From: Proteiniborus ethanoligenes
GTDB lineage: Bacteria; Bacillota; Clostridia; Tissierellales; Proteiniboraceae
Direction: 5' to 3'
Length of the DNA stretch: 64,000 nucleotides
NCBI RefSeq assembly: GCF_900107485.1
Contig: NZ_FNQE01000001.1
Coordinates: 1 to 64,000 of the forward strand
Position 1 is the first letter of the stretch, and each line of letters starts with the position of its first letter. The translations under genes were made by a program, and so were the position numbers. This document shows, piece after piece, positions 1 through 7,758 of this stretch. The notes under the pieces were generated by a model. The model was not told where the DNA came from. It saw only the letters and a list, made by a program, of their open reading frames with translations, and searched no databases.

Positions 1-99
1 CAATGTATATATACCCAAAATGGGGGAATCCAGCCATTTCAATATAATAAAGATGTAGTGTTTATGCGAGTTGTAGAGTTTTACAACGAGCTATTTTAA
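1..99 (+). CDS. C-terminal end of an unidentified gene (cut by window edge)
   Basis: Frame 1 is open from base 1 to a TAA at 97-99 and gives 32 residues ending VVEFYNELF. The helical, acidic tail looks like a normal protein C-terminus and sits just ahead of a well-spaced ribosome site for the next gene. It is too short to assign a family. Confidence 0.4.
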   Translation, partial: QCIYTQNGGIQPFQYNKDVVFMRVVEFYNELF

Positions 100-120
100 A
101 AAAATAAAAGGGGGATTAAT

Positions 121-1014
121 ATGTCAGAAATTACTCTAAATTCTGTTAAGCTTTCAAACGGAGAAACTTATGGCTACAGGAAATCAGGGGAAGGTAACAA
201 AGTATTAGTACTAGTTCATGGAAATATGTCTTCATCTAAGCATTGGGACTTAGTTATGGAAAACTTGCCTAGTGACTACACAACATATGCTATAGACATG
301 AGAGGATTTGGTGTATCAAGCTATAATACTCCTATAAACTCACTAAAAGACCTTTCAGAAGATCTTAAGCTTTTTGTAGATGCTATAGGGCTTAAGAATT
401 TTTATCTGGCAGGTTGGTCTACTGGCGGTGGAGTAGCTATGCATTTCTCTATAGATTATCCTGAACATGTTGAGAAGTTAATACTAGTAGAATCTGTGGG
501 CATAAAAGGCTATCCAATATTCAAAAAGGATGTAAATGGTCAGCCTATTATTGGGGAGTTTTTAAATACAAAAGAAGAGATAGCTAAAGATCCTATTCAG
601 GTGGTACCTATTTTAAGTGCATATGAAAATAAAGATAGAAATATGCTTAGGGCAACTTGGGATGCATTAATATATGTTTTTGGGAAGCCTGAAGAAGAAA
701 GATATGAGGCTTATATTGATGAAATGCTAAAACAAAGAAATTTAGTAGACATAGATTATTCATTAGTCCATTTTAATATTTCAGATGAACATAATGGAGT
801 AGTAGAAGGCTCTGGGGGAGTACATAAAATAAAAGCACCAACATTGGTAATTCAAGGGAAAGAGGATATAGTAGTTCCTATGAATATGGGTATTGGAATA
901 GCAGAAGGAATAGGTGAAAAAGCAAGACTTGAGTTATTAGACAATGGGGGACATTCACCCATGACAGATGATTTAGATAGATTCATGAATCTGATTTTAG
1001 ATTTTATGAATTAA
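121..1014 (+). CDS. alpha/beta hydrolase
   Basis: A 297-residue single-domain alpha/beta-hydrolase-fold enzyme, probably a cytosolic esterase, lipase or lactonase. The oxyanion-hole region HGNMSSS lies near residues 33-39. The nucleophile elbow GWSTGG places the catalytic Ser at 100. The acid is probably Asp249 (QGKEDIVVP) and the base His278 (NGGHSP), so the triad looks complete. The cap segment (about 130-230) is long and helical. There is no signal peptide. AAAAGGGGG lies 7 bases before the ATG. A perfect 11-bp hairpin follows the gene and separates it from the ftsEX operon. The substrate cannot be read from sequence. Confidence 0.9.
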   Translation: MSEITLNSVKLSNGETYGYRKSGEGNKVLVLVHGNMSSSKHWDLVMENLPSDYTTYAIDMRGFGVSSYNTPINSLKDLSEDLKLFVDAIGLKNFYLAGWSTGGGVAMHFSIDYPEHVEKLILVESVGIKGYPIFKKDVNGQPIIGEFLNTKEEIAKDPIQVVPILSAYENKDRNMLRATWDALIYVFGKPEEERYEAYIDEMLKQRNLVDIDYSLVHFNISDEHNGVVEGSGGVHKIKAPTLVIQGKEDIVVPMNMGIGIAEGIGEKARLELLDNGGHSPMTDDLDRFMNLILDFMN

Positions 1015-1050
1015 GAAATTATTGTCAAACAAATGAAATAATATAGTAGT

Positions 1051-1086
1051 GCTAAGCACTTCCATTTAATAAGAAGTGCTTAGCTT
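1051..1086 (+). terminator. hairpin terminator after the hydrolase gene
   Basis: Perfect 11-bp inverted repeat (1051-1061 with 1074-1084, GCTAAGCACTT on the left arm) and a 12-base loop, followed by a weak T-rich tract. It lies between two same-strand genes, so it may be leaky or act as an attenuator for the downstream operon. Confidence 0.6.
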
Positions 1087-1113
1087 AATCTTACCTTTAA
1101 CGGAGGTATGTTA

Positions 1114-2253
1114 ATGGATATTAGGCATTATAAAAAATATTTATTATGTTTTGGATTAGTATTCATATTAATCTTAGGGTCTTCTTTTACTAATATTGGT
1201 ATGACAGCAATATATACGGCTAATGAGGATGAAACTTTACTGGAGGTACAAGAAAAAATATCCAGTATTACTGAGGAAGAGAAAAAAATTTTAGAAAGAC
1301 TTTTTCTATTAAGCCAAGAAATAGAAGAGATGGATACATTAAATACAAAACTCTCAAAAGAAATATCTGAGCTGAACGAAGAAGTAACAAAGCTAGAAAA
1401 AATGATTCAAGTTGAAACACAAAAGTATGAAAAAAATCTAAGTGTCTTGGAAAAGGTATTAAAAGCGTATCAGAAAAACGGACCAGGTTCTTATGTTGAG
1501 CTAATCTTAAGCTCAGATAGTCTAACAACACTAATAGAAAGAATTAATATACTAGGTGATATTTCAAAGAATACTAGCAAGCTTTTAGAAGCCATCAAAG
1601 AGAGTAAAGAAAAATTAGCTTTAGAGAAAGCTAAGCTTTCTGACAAACTTGCACTTATTGAAGAACAACAAAGAAAACTAACTGAGGCCATAGAGAACAA
1701 AATTAGACTTAAGAATGATTTAGAAGCCTATCTTGTATCCTTAGAAGGAGAGCAACAAAAATATGAAGAATATTTATCAAATATCAATAAGCTCTGGTCT
1801 GGAATAAAGCCATTGTTTTCTGAAACTGTAAAGGCCTTCTCCCGAATGATGGTGGAAGCTGACATACCACCTGATGCAATAGAAATAGAATTATCATTAT
1901 TTTCTATTAAGGGAGTCATAAAAGAGAAAACCTTTAATGAAATTATCCGTAGTCAAGAATTTCCTACAAAGATGGAATTTGGTTTTTCATCTGATAGAAT
2001 GACTGTACAAATGCCAGATAAAAGACTTAGTTTATCAGGTACGTTTGTTGTTTTGGACGGACAAAAGCTTGTATTTGAAGTGGATAAAGGTACCTTTTTT
2101 GAAATGCCACTTGAAAGTAGTGCAATAGAAGAATTATTTAAAGAAGGCTACTTAGAATTAGATTTAAAACCAATATTAGGTAAAAATATTATTAAGTCAA
2201 TTAAAATTAATGAGGAGAATATAGAACTGAAAATTACCCCAGTATTATTTTAA
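1114..2253 (+). CDS. FtsEX-linked coiled-coil exported protein (PcsB/EnvC-like N-terminal half, no recognised hydrolase domain)
   Basis: 379 residues from the ATG at 1114, which has GGAGG 7 bases upstream (an ATG at 1108 is too close to it). Residues about 8-30 form an uncleaved membrane anchor or signal segment. Residues about 40-220 are heptad-rich coiled coil and include a stretch (YQKNGPGSYVELILSSDSL onward) resembling the coiled-coil region of PcsB/EnvC/CwlO-type proteins, which FtsEX controls. Those relatives normally end in CHAP, LytM or NlpC/P60 domains. Here the last ~150 residues are a charged alpha/beta segment with no visible Cys-His or HxH motif. The next two genes are ftsE and ftsX, which supports a role as their periplasm-side partner. 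Function is inferred from context. Confidence 0.7.
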   Translation: MDIRHYKKYLLCFGLVFILILGSSFTNIGMTAIYTANEDETLLEVQEKISSITEEEKKILERLFLLSQEIEEMDTLNTKLSKEISELNEEVTKLEKMIQVETQKYEKNLSVLEKVLKAYQKNGPGSYVELILSSDSLTTLIERINILGDISKNTSKLLEAIKESKEKLALEKAKLSDKLALIEEQQRKLTEAIENKIRLKNDLEAYLVSLEGEQQKYEEYLSNINKLWSGIKPLFSETVKAFSRMMVEADIPPDAIEIELSLFSIKGVIKEKTFNEIIRSQEFPTKMEFGFSSDRMTVQMPDKRLSLSGTFVVLDGQKLVFEVDKGTFFEMPLESSAIEELFKEGYLELDLKPILGKNIIKSIKINEENIELKITPVLF

Positions 2254-2269
2254 TTGGAGGTGGGAAAAA

Positions 2270-2944
2270 TTGATCCAAGTAAAAGATTTATCTTTAACAT
2301 ATCCTGATGGAACTATGGCCTTAAAAGATGTAAACATACAAATCGATTCAGGACAAGTAGTCTATATTACAGGGCCTAGCGGTTCAGGTAAGACAAGCTT
2401 TTTAAAACTGTTGATGGGAATGGAATATCCAACCTCTGGACACCTAAGGGTTTTAGGGAGGACTATGAAAAAAGAAAATGCATTAGAAATTAGAAAAATA
2501 CGAAGGGATATTGGTCCTATATTTCAAGACTTTAAGCTGCTTAAAGGAAGAAAGGTAATAGATAATGTTATTATTGGTATGAGATTTTTAAAGTTATCAT
2601 CAAATCAAATGAAAGAAAGAGCAAAAGAAGCACTGGAGAAAGTAGGACTGTCTCATAAGACAAATGCACTTGTAGACAACTTATCCTGGGGGGAGTGTCA
2701 AAGAGTAGCCATAGCAAGGGCAGTAGCTAGAAAACCAGCACTTATAATCGCAGATGAGCCAACAGGAAACTTAGATAAGGAAAATGCATTAAATATTTTA
2801 GAGCTTCTGTCTTCGTTTAAAGACAATAATACAACGGTGATTATTACAACCCATGCTACTCATTTAATTGAAAATATTGAAGATGGAGTAATGATTCGCA
2901 TTGACAAAGGCAATATTGTGATGGAAAGGATGGCATATGAATAA
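2270..2944 (+). CDS. ftsE: cell division ATP-binding protein FtsE
   Basis: 224-residue ABC ATPase, the usual FtsE length. It powers FtsX to switch on septal peptidoglycan hydrolysis. Visible motifs: Walker A GPSGSGKT (35-42), Q-loop near 85, signature LSWGECQR (138-145, where LSGGE is usual, so Trp replaces the first Gly), Walker B LIIADEP (158-164) and H-loop His195. The start is TTG at 2270 with GGAGGTGGG 6-13 bases upstream. The stop overlaps the ftsX start by 8 bases, indicating translational coupling. Confidence 0.95.
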   Translation: MIQVKDLSLTYPDGTMALKDVNIQIDSGQVVYITGPSGSGKTSFLKLLMGMEYPTSGHLRVLGRTMKKENALEIRKIRRDIGPIFQDFKLLKGRKVIDNVIIGMRFLKLSSNQMKERAKEALEKVGLSHKTNALVDNLSWGECQRVAIARAVARKPALIIADEPTGNLDKENALNILELLSSFKDNNTTVIITTHATHLIENIEDGVMIRIDKGNIVMERMAYE

Positions 2945-3812
2945 CTTAGGCTATTTTTTAAAAGAAACAAGAACAATTATTAAGTTGAATTTTTTCTCTA
3001 ATATTCTTTCGGTTTTTAGCATGGGATTTATATTTTTCATCCTACTAATGGTTATTTCTGGAGGCTGGCTTAGTAGTCAAATGGTAACTCTTATTCAAGA
3101 AGAGGCTGAAATAAGTATTTATTATGATGAGGACTTAGAAGAAACCAAATTAAATCAACTAATAGAAGAAATAAAAGCCATAGGTGGAATAAATGATGTA
3201 ACAATGGTTAGCCAAGAAGAGGCATACAATAGAATGGAAAAAATTATGGGAAAAGATGCTAGTGTACTAGAGCTATTTGATAAAAACCCATTTAACTCTT
3301 TTATAGAAGCAGGAATAGATATAGATAAAGTAGATTCTATTGTCAATAAAGTAGAATTGATAGATAGGGTTGAGTATGTAAGAGATAACAGGAATGTATT
3401 AAATAGGCTTAAAAGCATTTCAAATATAGTTAATTTGTTGGGAAGCTTAGTAGTAGCAGCGGTAGGGGTGTCTACTCTAGTCATTACCTCCCATATTATT
3501 AGGCAGGGAATATACAATAACAAGGAAGAGATTAATACCTTGAGACTTTTAGGTGCTCCAGAGTCTTTTATAGTATTACCATTTATTATGGTAGGACTGA
3601 TTCTTACTTTGGGAGCGGGGATATTAGCCACAGTAATGGGGACCATAACACTTAAATATGTTTATCTTCAGATAGCAGGACCATTACCTTTTATTCCATT
3701 ACCAGCCTTAGATAGTTTGTATAAAGCAATTCCTATTTTTACAATAATTCTATGCTTAGTCATTGGTTTATTTGGGAGTATTTTTGGAATCAAGTCAGCA
3801 AAACAAAAATAA
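2937..3812 (+). CDS. ftsX: cell division membrane protein FtsX
   Basis: 291-residue FtsX with the expected layout: one N-terminal membrane helix (about 20-45), an extracellular domain (about 50-165), then three helices (about 170-190, 215-240, 265-288). It anchors FtsE and passes the ATPase signal to an exported murein hydrolase or its activator, most likely the coiled-coil product of the first gene of this operon. The gene overlaps ftsE by 8 bases. GGAAAGGA lies about 9 bases before the ATG. Confidence 0.95.
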   Translation: MNNLGYFLKETRTIIKLNFFSNILSVFSMGFIFFILLMVISGGWLSSQMVTLIQEEAEISIYYDEDLEETKLNQLIEEIKAIGGINDVTMVSQEEAYNRMEKIMGKDASVLELFDKNPFNSFIEAGIDIDKVDSIVNKVELIDRVEYVRDNRNVLNRLKSISNIVNLLGSLVVAAVGVSTLVITSHIIRQGIYNNKEEINTLRLLGAPESFIVLPFIMVGLILTLGAGILATVMGTITLKYVYLQIAGPLPFIPLPALDSLYKAIPIFTIILCLVIGLFGSIFGIKSAKQK

Positions 3813-3892
3813 TTTATTTTAAAAGGCTGAGGAGTTACTGCTTTAAAAGCATAAATTAGCTATATAAATATAAAGAAAGAAGGGTGATAAGC

Positions 3893-5704
3893 ATGAGTAA
3901 GGAATTAAAACCTAGAAGTGAAATAGACCTATCTTTAACATGGGATTTATCCCATATATTCAAAACCAATGAAGAGTATGAAAAGACATTAACCGAAATT
4001 GTTGAAAAGTCTAAGGAGATGGAAAGTAAGTATAAGGATAAGCTAATTGACCCGAATACTATTTTAGAATGTATAGAAGAATATGAAGATGTAATTATAA
4101 AAGGATATCTAACAAATACTTATAGCTACCTAGCTATGGCCGTAGATCAAACAAATTCAGACAATCAAACTAGAGCAATGAAGAACGACATGATACTTTC
4201 AGAAGTTATTAGTAGATTGACTTTTATAGAAAGTGAACTAAAGGAAAAAGAGGATAATATATTGGATCAGGCCATAAATAAAACAGAAAAATATAAAATA
4301 TATCTTGAAGATATAAAAAGAAGTAAGCCTCACACCTTACATCCAGAAGTGGAGAAAGCTATCGCTAGCTTATCACCAGTACTACAGTCACCTGAAAATG
4401 TGTATAGTCAAGCAAAGTTAGCTGATATGGACTTTGGAAGCTTTGAAGCAAAGGGAGAAGAACATCCTCTTAGTTTTGTGTTATTTGAAAACACATATCA
4501 AGGAGAAAAAGATACTGAAATAAGAAGAAGAGCATTTGATGCATTTTCAAATAAGATTAAAGAATATCAGAATACTATAGCTATTGCATATCAAACTCAA
4601 GTTCAAAAAGAGAAAATCATATCAACTATGAGGAAATTTGATTCAGTATTTGACTATTTACTATTTGATCAAAAGGTAGATAGAGAGCTTTATAATAGAC
4701 AAATCGATGTAATAATGGAAAAATTAGCACCACATATGAGAAAATATGCAAAGCTTATTAAAAGAATATACGGTTTAGATGAGATGACTTTTGCAGACCT
4801 AAAAGTGTCTATAGATCCAGAATATGATCCAAAGGTTACTATAGAAGAATCTAAGAAGTATATTAAAGGTGCATTATCAGTTATGGGTAAAGAGTATTTA
4901 GATTTAGTAATGAGGGCCTATGATGAAAGATGGGTGGACTTTGCCCAAAATATAGGGAAGTCAACTGGTGGATTTTGTGCAACACCTTATGGAGTTCACG
5001 CCTATATTTTGCTTTCTTGGAATGGACTTATGAGCGAAGTATTTACTTTAGTTCATGAGTTAGGCCATGCAGGACATTTTATGCTATCTCAAAAGCATAA
5101 TAATTTATTTAATGAATCTCCATCACTTTATTTCATTGAGGCACCTTCTACAATAAATGAAATGCTACTAAGTAATTATTTAATTAAGCAACAAGATGAT
5201 CCTAGATTTAAAAGATGGGTATTATCTTCAATGGTTAGCAATACCTATTACCATAACTTTGTAACACATTTATTAGAAGCAGCATACCAAAGAGAAGTCT
5301 ATAAAATTATTGATGAAGGTGGCAGTGTTCACGCTAATAAACTTAGTGAAATCAAAAAGGATGTACTTGAAAAATTCTGGGGTGATGCCGTAACTATCAA
5401 TAGTGGTGCAGAACTGACTTGGATAAGACAGCCCCATTATTATATGGGACTTTATCCGTATACATATAGTGCAGGTCTTACAGTAGCAACTCAAGTAAGT
5501 CAAAGAATATTAAATGGTGATGAAAGTGCCATAGATGATTGGAAGGAAGTGCTAAAGGCTGGGGGAACGAAAACACCAGTAGAGCTAGCTAAAATGGCGG
5601 GCGTAGATATAACTACAGATAAACCTTTGCTAGAAACTATAGAATATATAGGTAGTTTAATAGATGAGATTATAAAGCTTACGGATGAAATAGAAAGAGG
5701 CTAG
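3893..5704 (+). CDS. pepF: oligoendopeptidase F (M3 family)
   Basis: Zinc metallopeptidase of 603 residues that cleaves oligopeptides in the cytosol. The zinc motif HELGH lies at about residues 388-392, followed by the second-ligand glutamate region (FIEAPSTINE). The N-terminal PepF helical domain is present and the length is normal for M3B. I chose the ATG at 3893 because AGAAGGG lies about 8 bases upstream; the in-frame GTG at 3884 falls inside that ribosome site. It stands alone after ftsX, 80 bases away. In an amino-acid fermenter it fits peptide supply. Confidence 0.95.
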   Translation: MSKELKPRSEIDLSLTWDLSHIFKTNEEYEKTLTEIVEKSKEMESKYKDKLIDPNTILECIEEYEDVIIKGYLTNTYSYLAMAVDQTNSDNQTRAMKNDMILSEVISRLTFIESELKEKEDNILDQAINKTEKYKIYLEDIKRSKPHTLHPEVEKAIASLSPVLQSPENVYSQAKLADMDFGSFEAKGEEHPLSFVLFENTYQGEKDTEIRRRAFDAFSNKIKEYQNTIAIAYQTQVQKEKIISTMRKFDSVFDYLLFDQKVDRELYNRQIDVIMEKLAPHMRKYAKLIKRIYGLDEMTFADLKVSIDPEYDPKVTIEESKKYIKGALSVMGKEYLDLVMRAYDERWVDFAQNIGKSTGGFCATPYGVHAYILLSWNGLMSEVFTLVHELGHAGHFMLSQKHNNLFNESPSLYFIEAPSTINEMLLSNYLIKQQDDPRFKRWVLSSMVSNTYYHNFVTHLLEAAYQREVYKIIDEGGSVHANKLSEIKKDVLEKFWGDAVTINSGAELTWIRQPHYYMGLYPYTYSAGLTVATQVSQRILNGDESAIDDWKEVLKAGGTKTPVELAKMAGVDITTDKPLLETIEYIGSLIDEIIKLTDEIERG

Positions 5705-5784
5705 AAAACTCTTAGGAACCAATAAACCTAATTTTCATAATCTATTAGTAATTAAATGGTTAAGAAAGTTAGGAGAGTGATAAT

Positions 5785-6393
5785 ATGGACTTTAGATATC
5801 TACCTGTTATGATTTATACCTGTAGATATTATATTCCTACTACAGACATTCTTTATCCAATGGTTTATGGTCTAAGGAATTCAGAAGCACAAAGAAGAAT
5901 AAACGATGAAATATATAGCTTGATGCTTAATATTGCAGCCGAGTTAAGACGGCCAGATCTAGTAACTTATATCACTGGTTCCTATGAACTAAAGGCTAAT
6001 CAAAGAGACTTCTTAAGTCTTACATTAGGTCAATTAGGAGATTTTGGTGGTGCACATCCTATGACAATTATCAAAGGGTTAAATATGGATGTATCTACGG
6101 GAAAGGTGTATGCATTAAAAGATTTATTTAAACCAAATAGTAACTATATTGAAAGAATATCTAAAATAGTTGAAGAGCAAATAGAGGAAAGAGGAATTAT
6201 GTTATTAGATGAGTTCAAAGGCATAAGCCCGGATCAAGACTATTATATAGTGGATAATAGCTTAATAATTTTCTTCCAGCTTTATGAAATTACTCCATAT
6301 GTAGCAGGATTCCCATACTTTCCAATACCTATTTATGAACTAGAGGATATTATCAATACAGATGGACCTCTTGATAAAATGATGGGAGTATAA
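5785..6393 (+). CDS. DUF3298 (RsiV-like) domain protein
   Basis: 202 residues. The second half matches the DUF3298 pattern known from RsiV-type proteins: a GGAHP motif (about 91-95), then LNMDVSTGKVYALKDLF, and near the end a LIIFFQLYEITPYVAG segment (about 163-178). There is no signal peptide or membrane helix, so it is probably cytosolic, unlike anti-sigma RsiV. AGGAGAG precedes the ATG. A strong terminator follows. Biochemical role unknown. Confidence 0.75.
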   Translation: MDFRYLPVMIYTCRYYIPTTDILYPMVYGLRNSEAQRRINDEIYSLMLNIAAELRRPDLVTYITGSYELKANQRDFLSLTLGQLGDFGGAHPMTIIKGLNMDVSTGKVYALKDLFKPNSNYIERISKIVEEQIEERGIMLLDEFKGISPDQDYYIVDNSLIIFFQLYEITPYVAGFPYFPIPIYELEDIINTDGPLDKMMGV

Positions 6394-6707
6394 TATTATT
6401 TATCTGATGAAGAATAAATAGTATCCCTGCAGTTCTAAAGGGCATAAAACATTTTACTAATATGTTTTATGCCCTTTTCATATCTATTCAGTCTATATTC
6501 TCAATAATATATACTATATAATGTAGTTATATATACAATTTAAATGTGGCAAAAATTCAATAAATGAGCTAATATATATAGTATCTTAACTATAAAAGTT
6601 AAAGATATAATTTATTCAGAACTATTTTATTAAGGGGGTGAGTATTATGATGAAAGATACACTTCGTATCTACAAATCTAATACTTTATTACAGGAGGTA
6701 CTATTAT
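6394..6707. other. intergenic stretch between the DUF3298 gene and the CD3324-type regulator
   Basis: Holds the terminator at 6437-6478, then about 150 bases of very AT-rich DNA with no assignable promoter boxes, then a short reading frame with its own ribosome site (6647-6775) that runs into the regulator gene. Nothing else recognised. Confidence 0.5.
6437..6478 (+). terminator. Rho-independent terminator
   Basis: A 16-bp stem (6437-6452 with 6462-6477; AAAGGGCATAAAACAT on the left arm) with a 9-base loop, ending in CCCTTTT. Terminates the pepF/DUF3298 side. Confidence 0.85.
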
Positions 6708-6775
6708 TTGAGTTACAAAAAAGGAGCAGAAGTATTACCAGCTCACCTTCTAAAAGAGGTTCAGAAGTATATTGA
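6647..6775 (+). CDS. possible 42-codon overlapping leader ORF
   Basis: ATG at 6647 with GGGGGTG 7-13 bases upstream. It encodes a 42-residue Ser/Lys/Arg-rich peptide and overlaps the next gene (start 6708) in another frame. The ribosome site of that gene lies inside this ORF, an arrangement compatible with translational coupling. No homology is visible and it could be chance. Confidence 0.25.
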   Translation: MMKDTLRIYKSNTLLQEVLLFELQKRSRSITSSPSKRGSEVY

Positions 6776-6977
6776 TGGTGGATTAATCTATATACCTAAA
6801 AAGAGCCCAAGGGTTGGTTGGGGTTATTTGAATGGCTCAAGAAAATCCTTAGAAAAAAGAAACATGAAAATATTTCAATCGTTTAAAAGTGGTATGCCTA
6901 TCAAAGAAATAGCTCAAAGCTACTATTTAAGTGAAGAAACAATTAAAAAGATCGTATATGGTAAAAAACAATTATAA
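6708..6977 (+). CDS. CD3324-type small DNA-binding protein (Mor-like)
   Basis: 89 residues from a TTG at 6708 with ACAGGAGG 10-16 bases upstream. The sequence has the pattern I associate with the clostridial CD3324 family: VLPAHLLKEVQKYIDGGLIY, a PKKS..GWG segment, then RN..IF..F..G and a C-terminal helix-turn-helix (about 62-86, MPIKEIAQSYYLSEETIKKI). This resembles the Mor phage activator fold. Probably a transcriptional regulator; target unknown. Confidence 0.7.
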   Translation: MSYKKGAEVLPAHLLKEVQKYIDGGLIYIPKKSPRVGWGYLNGSRKSLEKRNMKIFQSFKSGMPIKEIAQSYYLSEETIKKIVYGKKQL

Positions 6978-7030
6978 TTATTCTCTTCCTATGATTTTCA
7001 CATAATAAATGAGAAAATATAATTGACCGG

Positions 7031-7160
7031 TTAGAACTAAAGGAAGGGGATGATATAAGTGAAAATAGAGGTGCTTTTAGCATAAACTAAAAAATAATGG
7101 ATGCAACTGCATCCATTATTTTTTAATATAAAGATTGTGAAAATACTATTAGTTCTAGGA
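7031..7160 (+). promoter_or_regulatory. candidate attenuator leader of the GNAT gene (short leader peptide plus terminator)
   Basis: A GTG at 7059 with AAGGAAGGGG upstream starts an 8-codon peptide (MKIEVLLA) that ends at 7085. It is followed at once by a strong terminator hairpin (7089-7124). TAGAACTAA at 7032-7040 is exactly complementary to TTAGTTCTA at 7150-7158, which touches the AGGAGG of the acetyltransferase gene. This resembles leader-peptide attenuation of drug-resistance genes. Seen in sequence; function inferred. Confidence 0.4.
7089..7124 (+). terminator. terminator hairpin upstream of the GNAT gene
   Basis: A 17-bp stem AAAAAATAATGGATGCA paired with its complement across a 2-base loop, ending in a T6 run. 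It lies after the 8-codon leader and before the acetyltransferase gene, so read-through would be needed for a promoter upstream of the leader. Confidence 0.85.
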
Positions 7161-7167
7161 GGAAAAA

Positions 7168-7728
7168 ATGCTAGAAACATTTAAAATAGAAGGAGAATTA
7201 TTAAATCTTAGAGAGACCATAGATTCAGATATAGATAATTATGAGAGGTGGAACATTTCAGATTTAAAAGCATGGGAATTTGACGGTCCATGGTATGATG
7301 AGGATTTAAGTGCAGTCATTGAGAGCAGAAAGAGGTGGCTAACTGGAGAAAGAAAACCACCATATAGATTTTTAGAGATAGAAACTAAAAACTATATACA
7401 TATTGGCTGGGTAAATGTTTATCATGATACTTGTGATCCGCATATGACAGAAATAGGCATAGACATTGCCGATGACTATTATTGGGGAAAGGGAATAGGA
7501 AAAGAAGTATTAACATTGTGGATAGATTACCTTTTTAAAGAAAGAGAATTTGCAAGAATAGGATTTGGAACATGGTCAGGAAACAAAGGAATGATTAGAC
7601 TAGGAGAAAAGCTAGGCTTTCAAATGGAAGGAAGAATAAGAAAGGGCTGTAAAGTTAAAGGAATATTTTATGACAGAATAAAGATGGGAATTTTAAGAAG
7701 CGAATGGGAAGATAGATTTAATAAATAA
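7168..7728 (+). CDS. GNAT family N-acetyltransferase
   Basis: 186 residues, RimJ/RimL-like GNAT fold. Acetyl-CoA binding motif A is visible as a WGKGIGKEVL loop (about 110-120) after the beta-strand EIGIDIADDYY. The motif B region is GNKGMIRLGEKLGFQMEGR (about 147-165). It would acetylate an amine on a small molecule or protein N-terminus. The attenuator-like leader and the neighbouring methyltransferase make a resistance or detoxification role possible, but nothing shows the substrate. AGGAGG lies 5-10 bases before the ATG. Confidence 0.85.
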   Translation: MLETFKIEGELLNLRETIDSDIDNYERWNISDLKAWEFDGPWYDEDLSAVIESRKRWLTGERKPPYRFLEIETKNYIHIGWVNVYHDTCDPHMTEIGIDIADDYYWGKGIGKEVLTLWIDYLFKEREFARIGFGTWSGNKGMIRLGEKLGFQMEGRIRKGCKVKGIFYDRIKMGILRSEWEDRFNK

Positions 7729-7758
7729 AAGGAAAATTACGGAGGTTATTTAATATCA

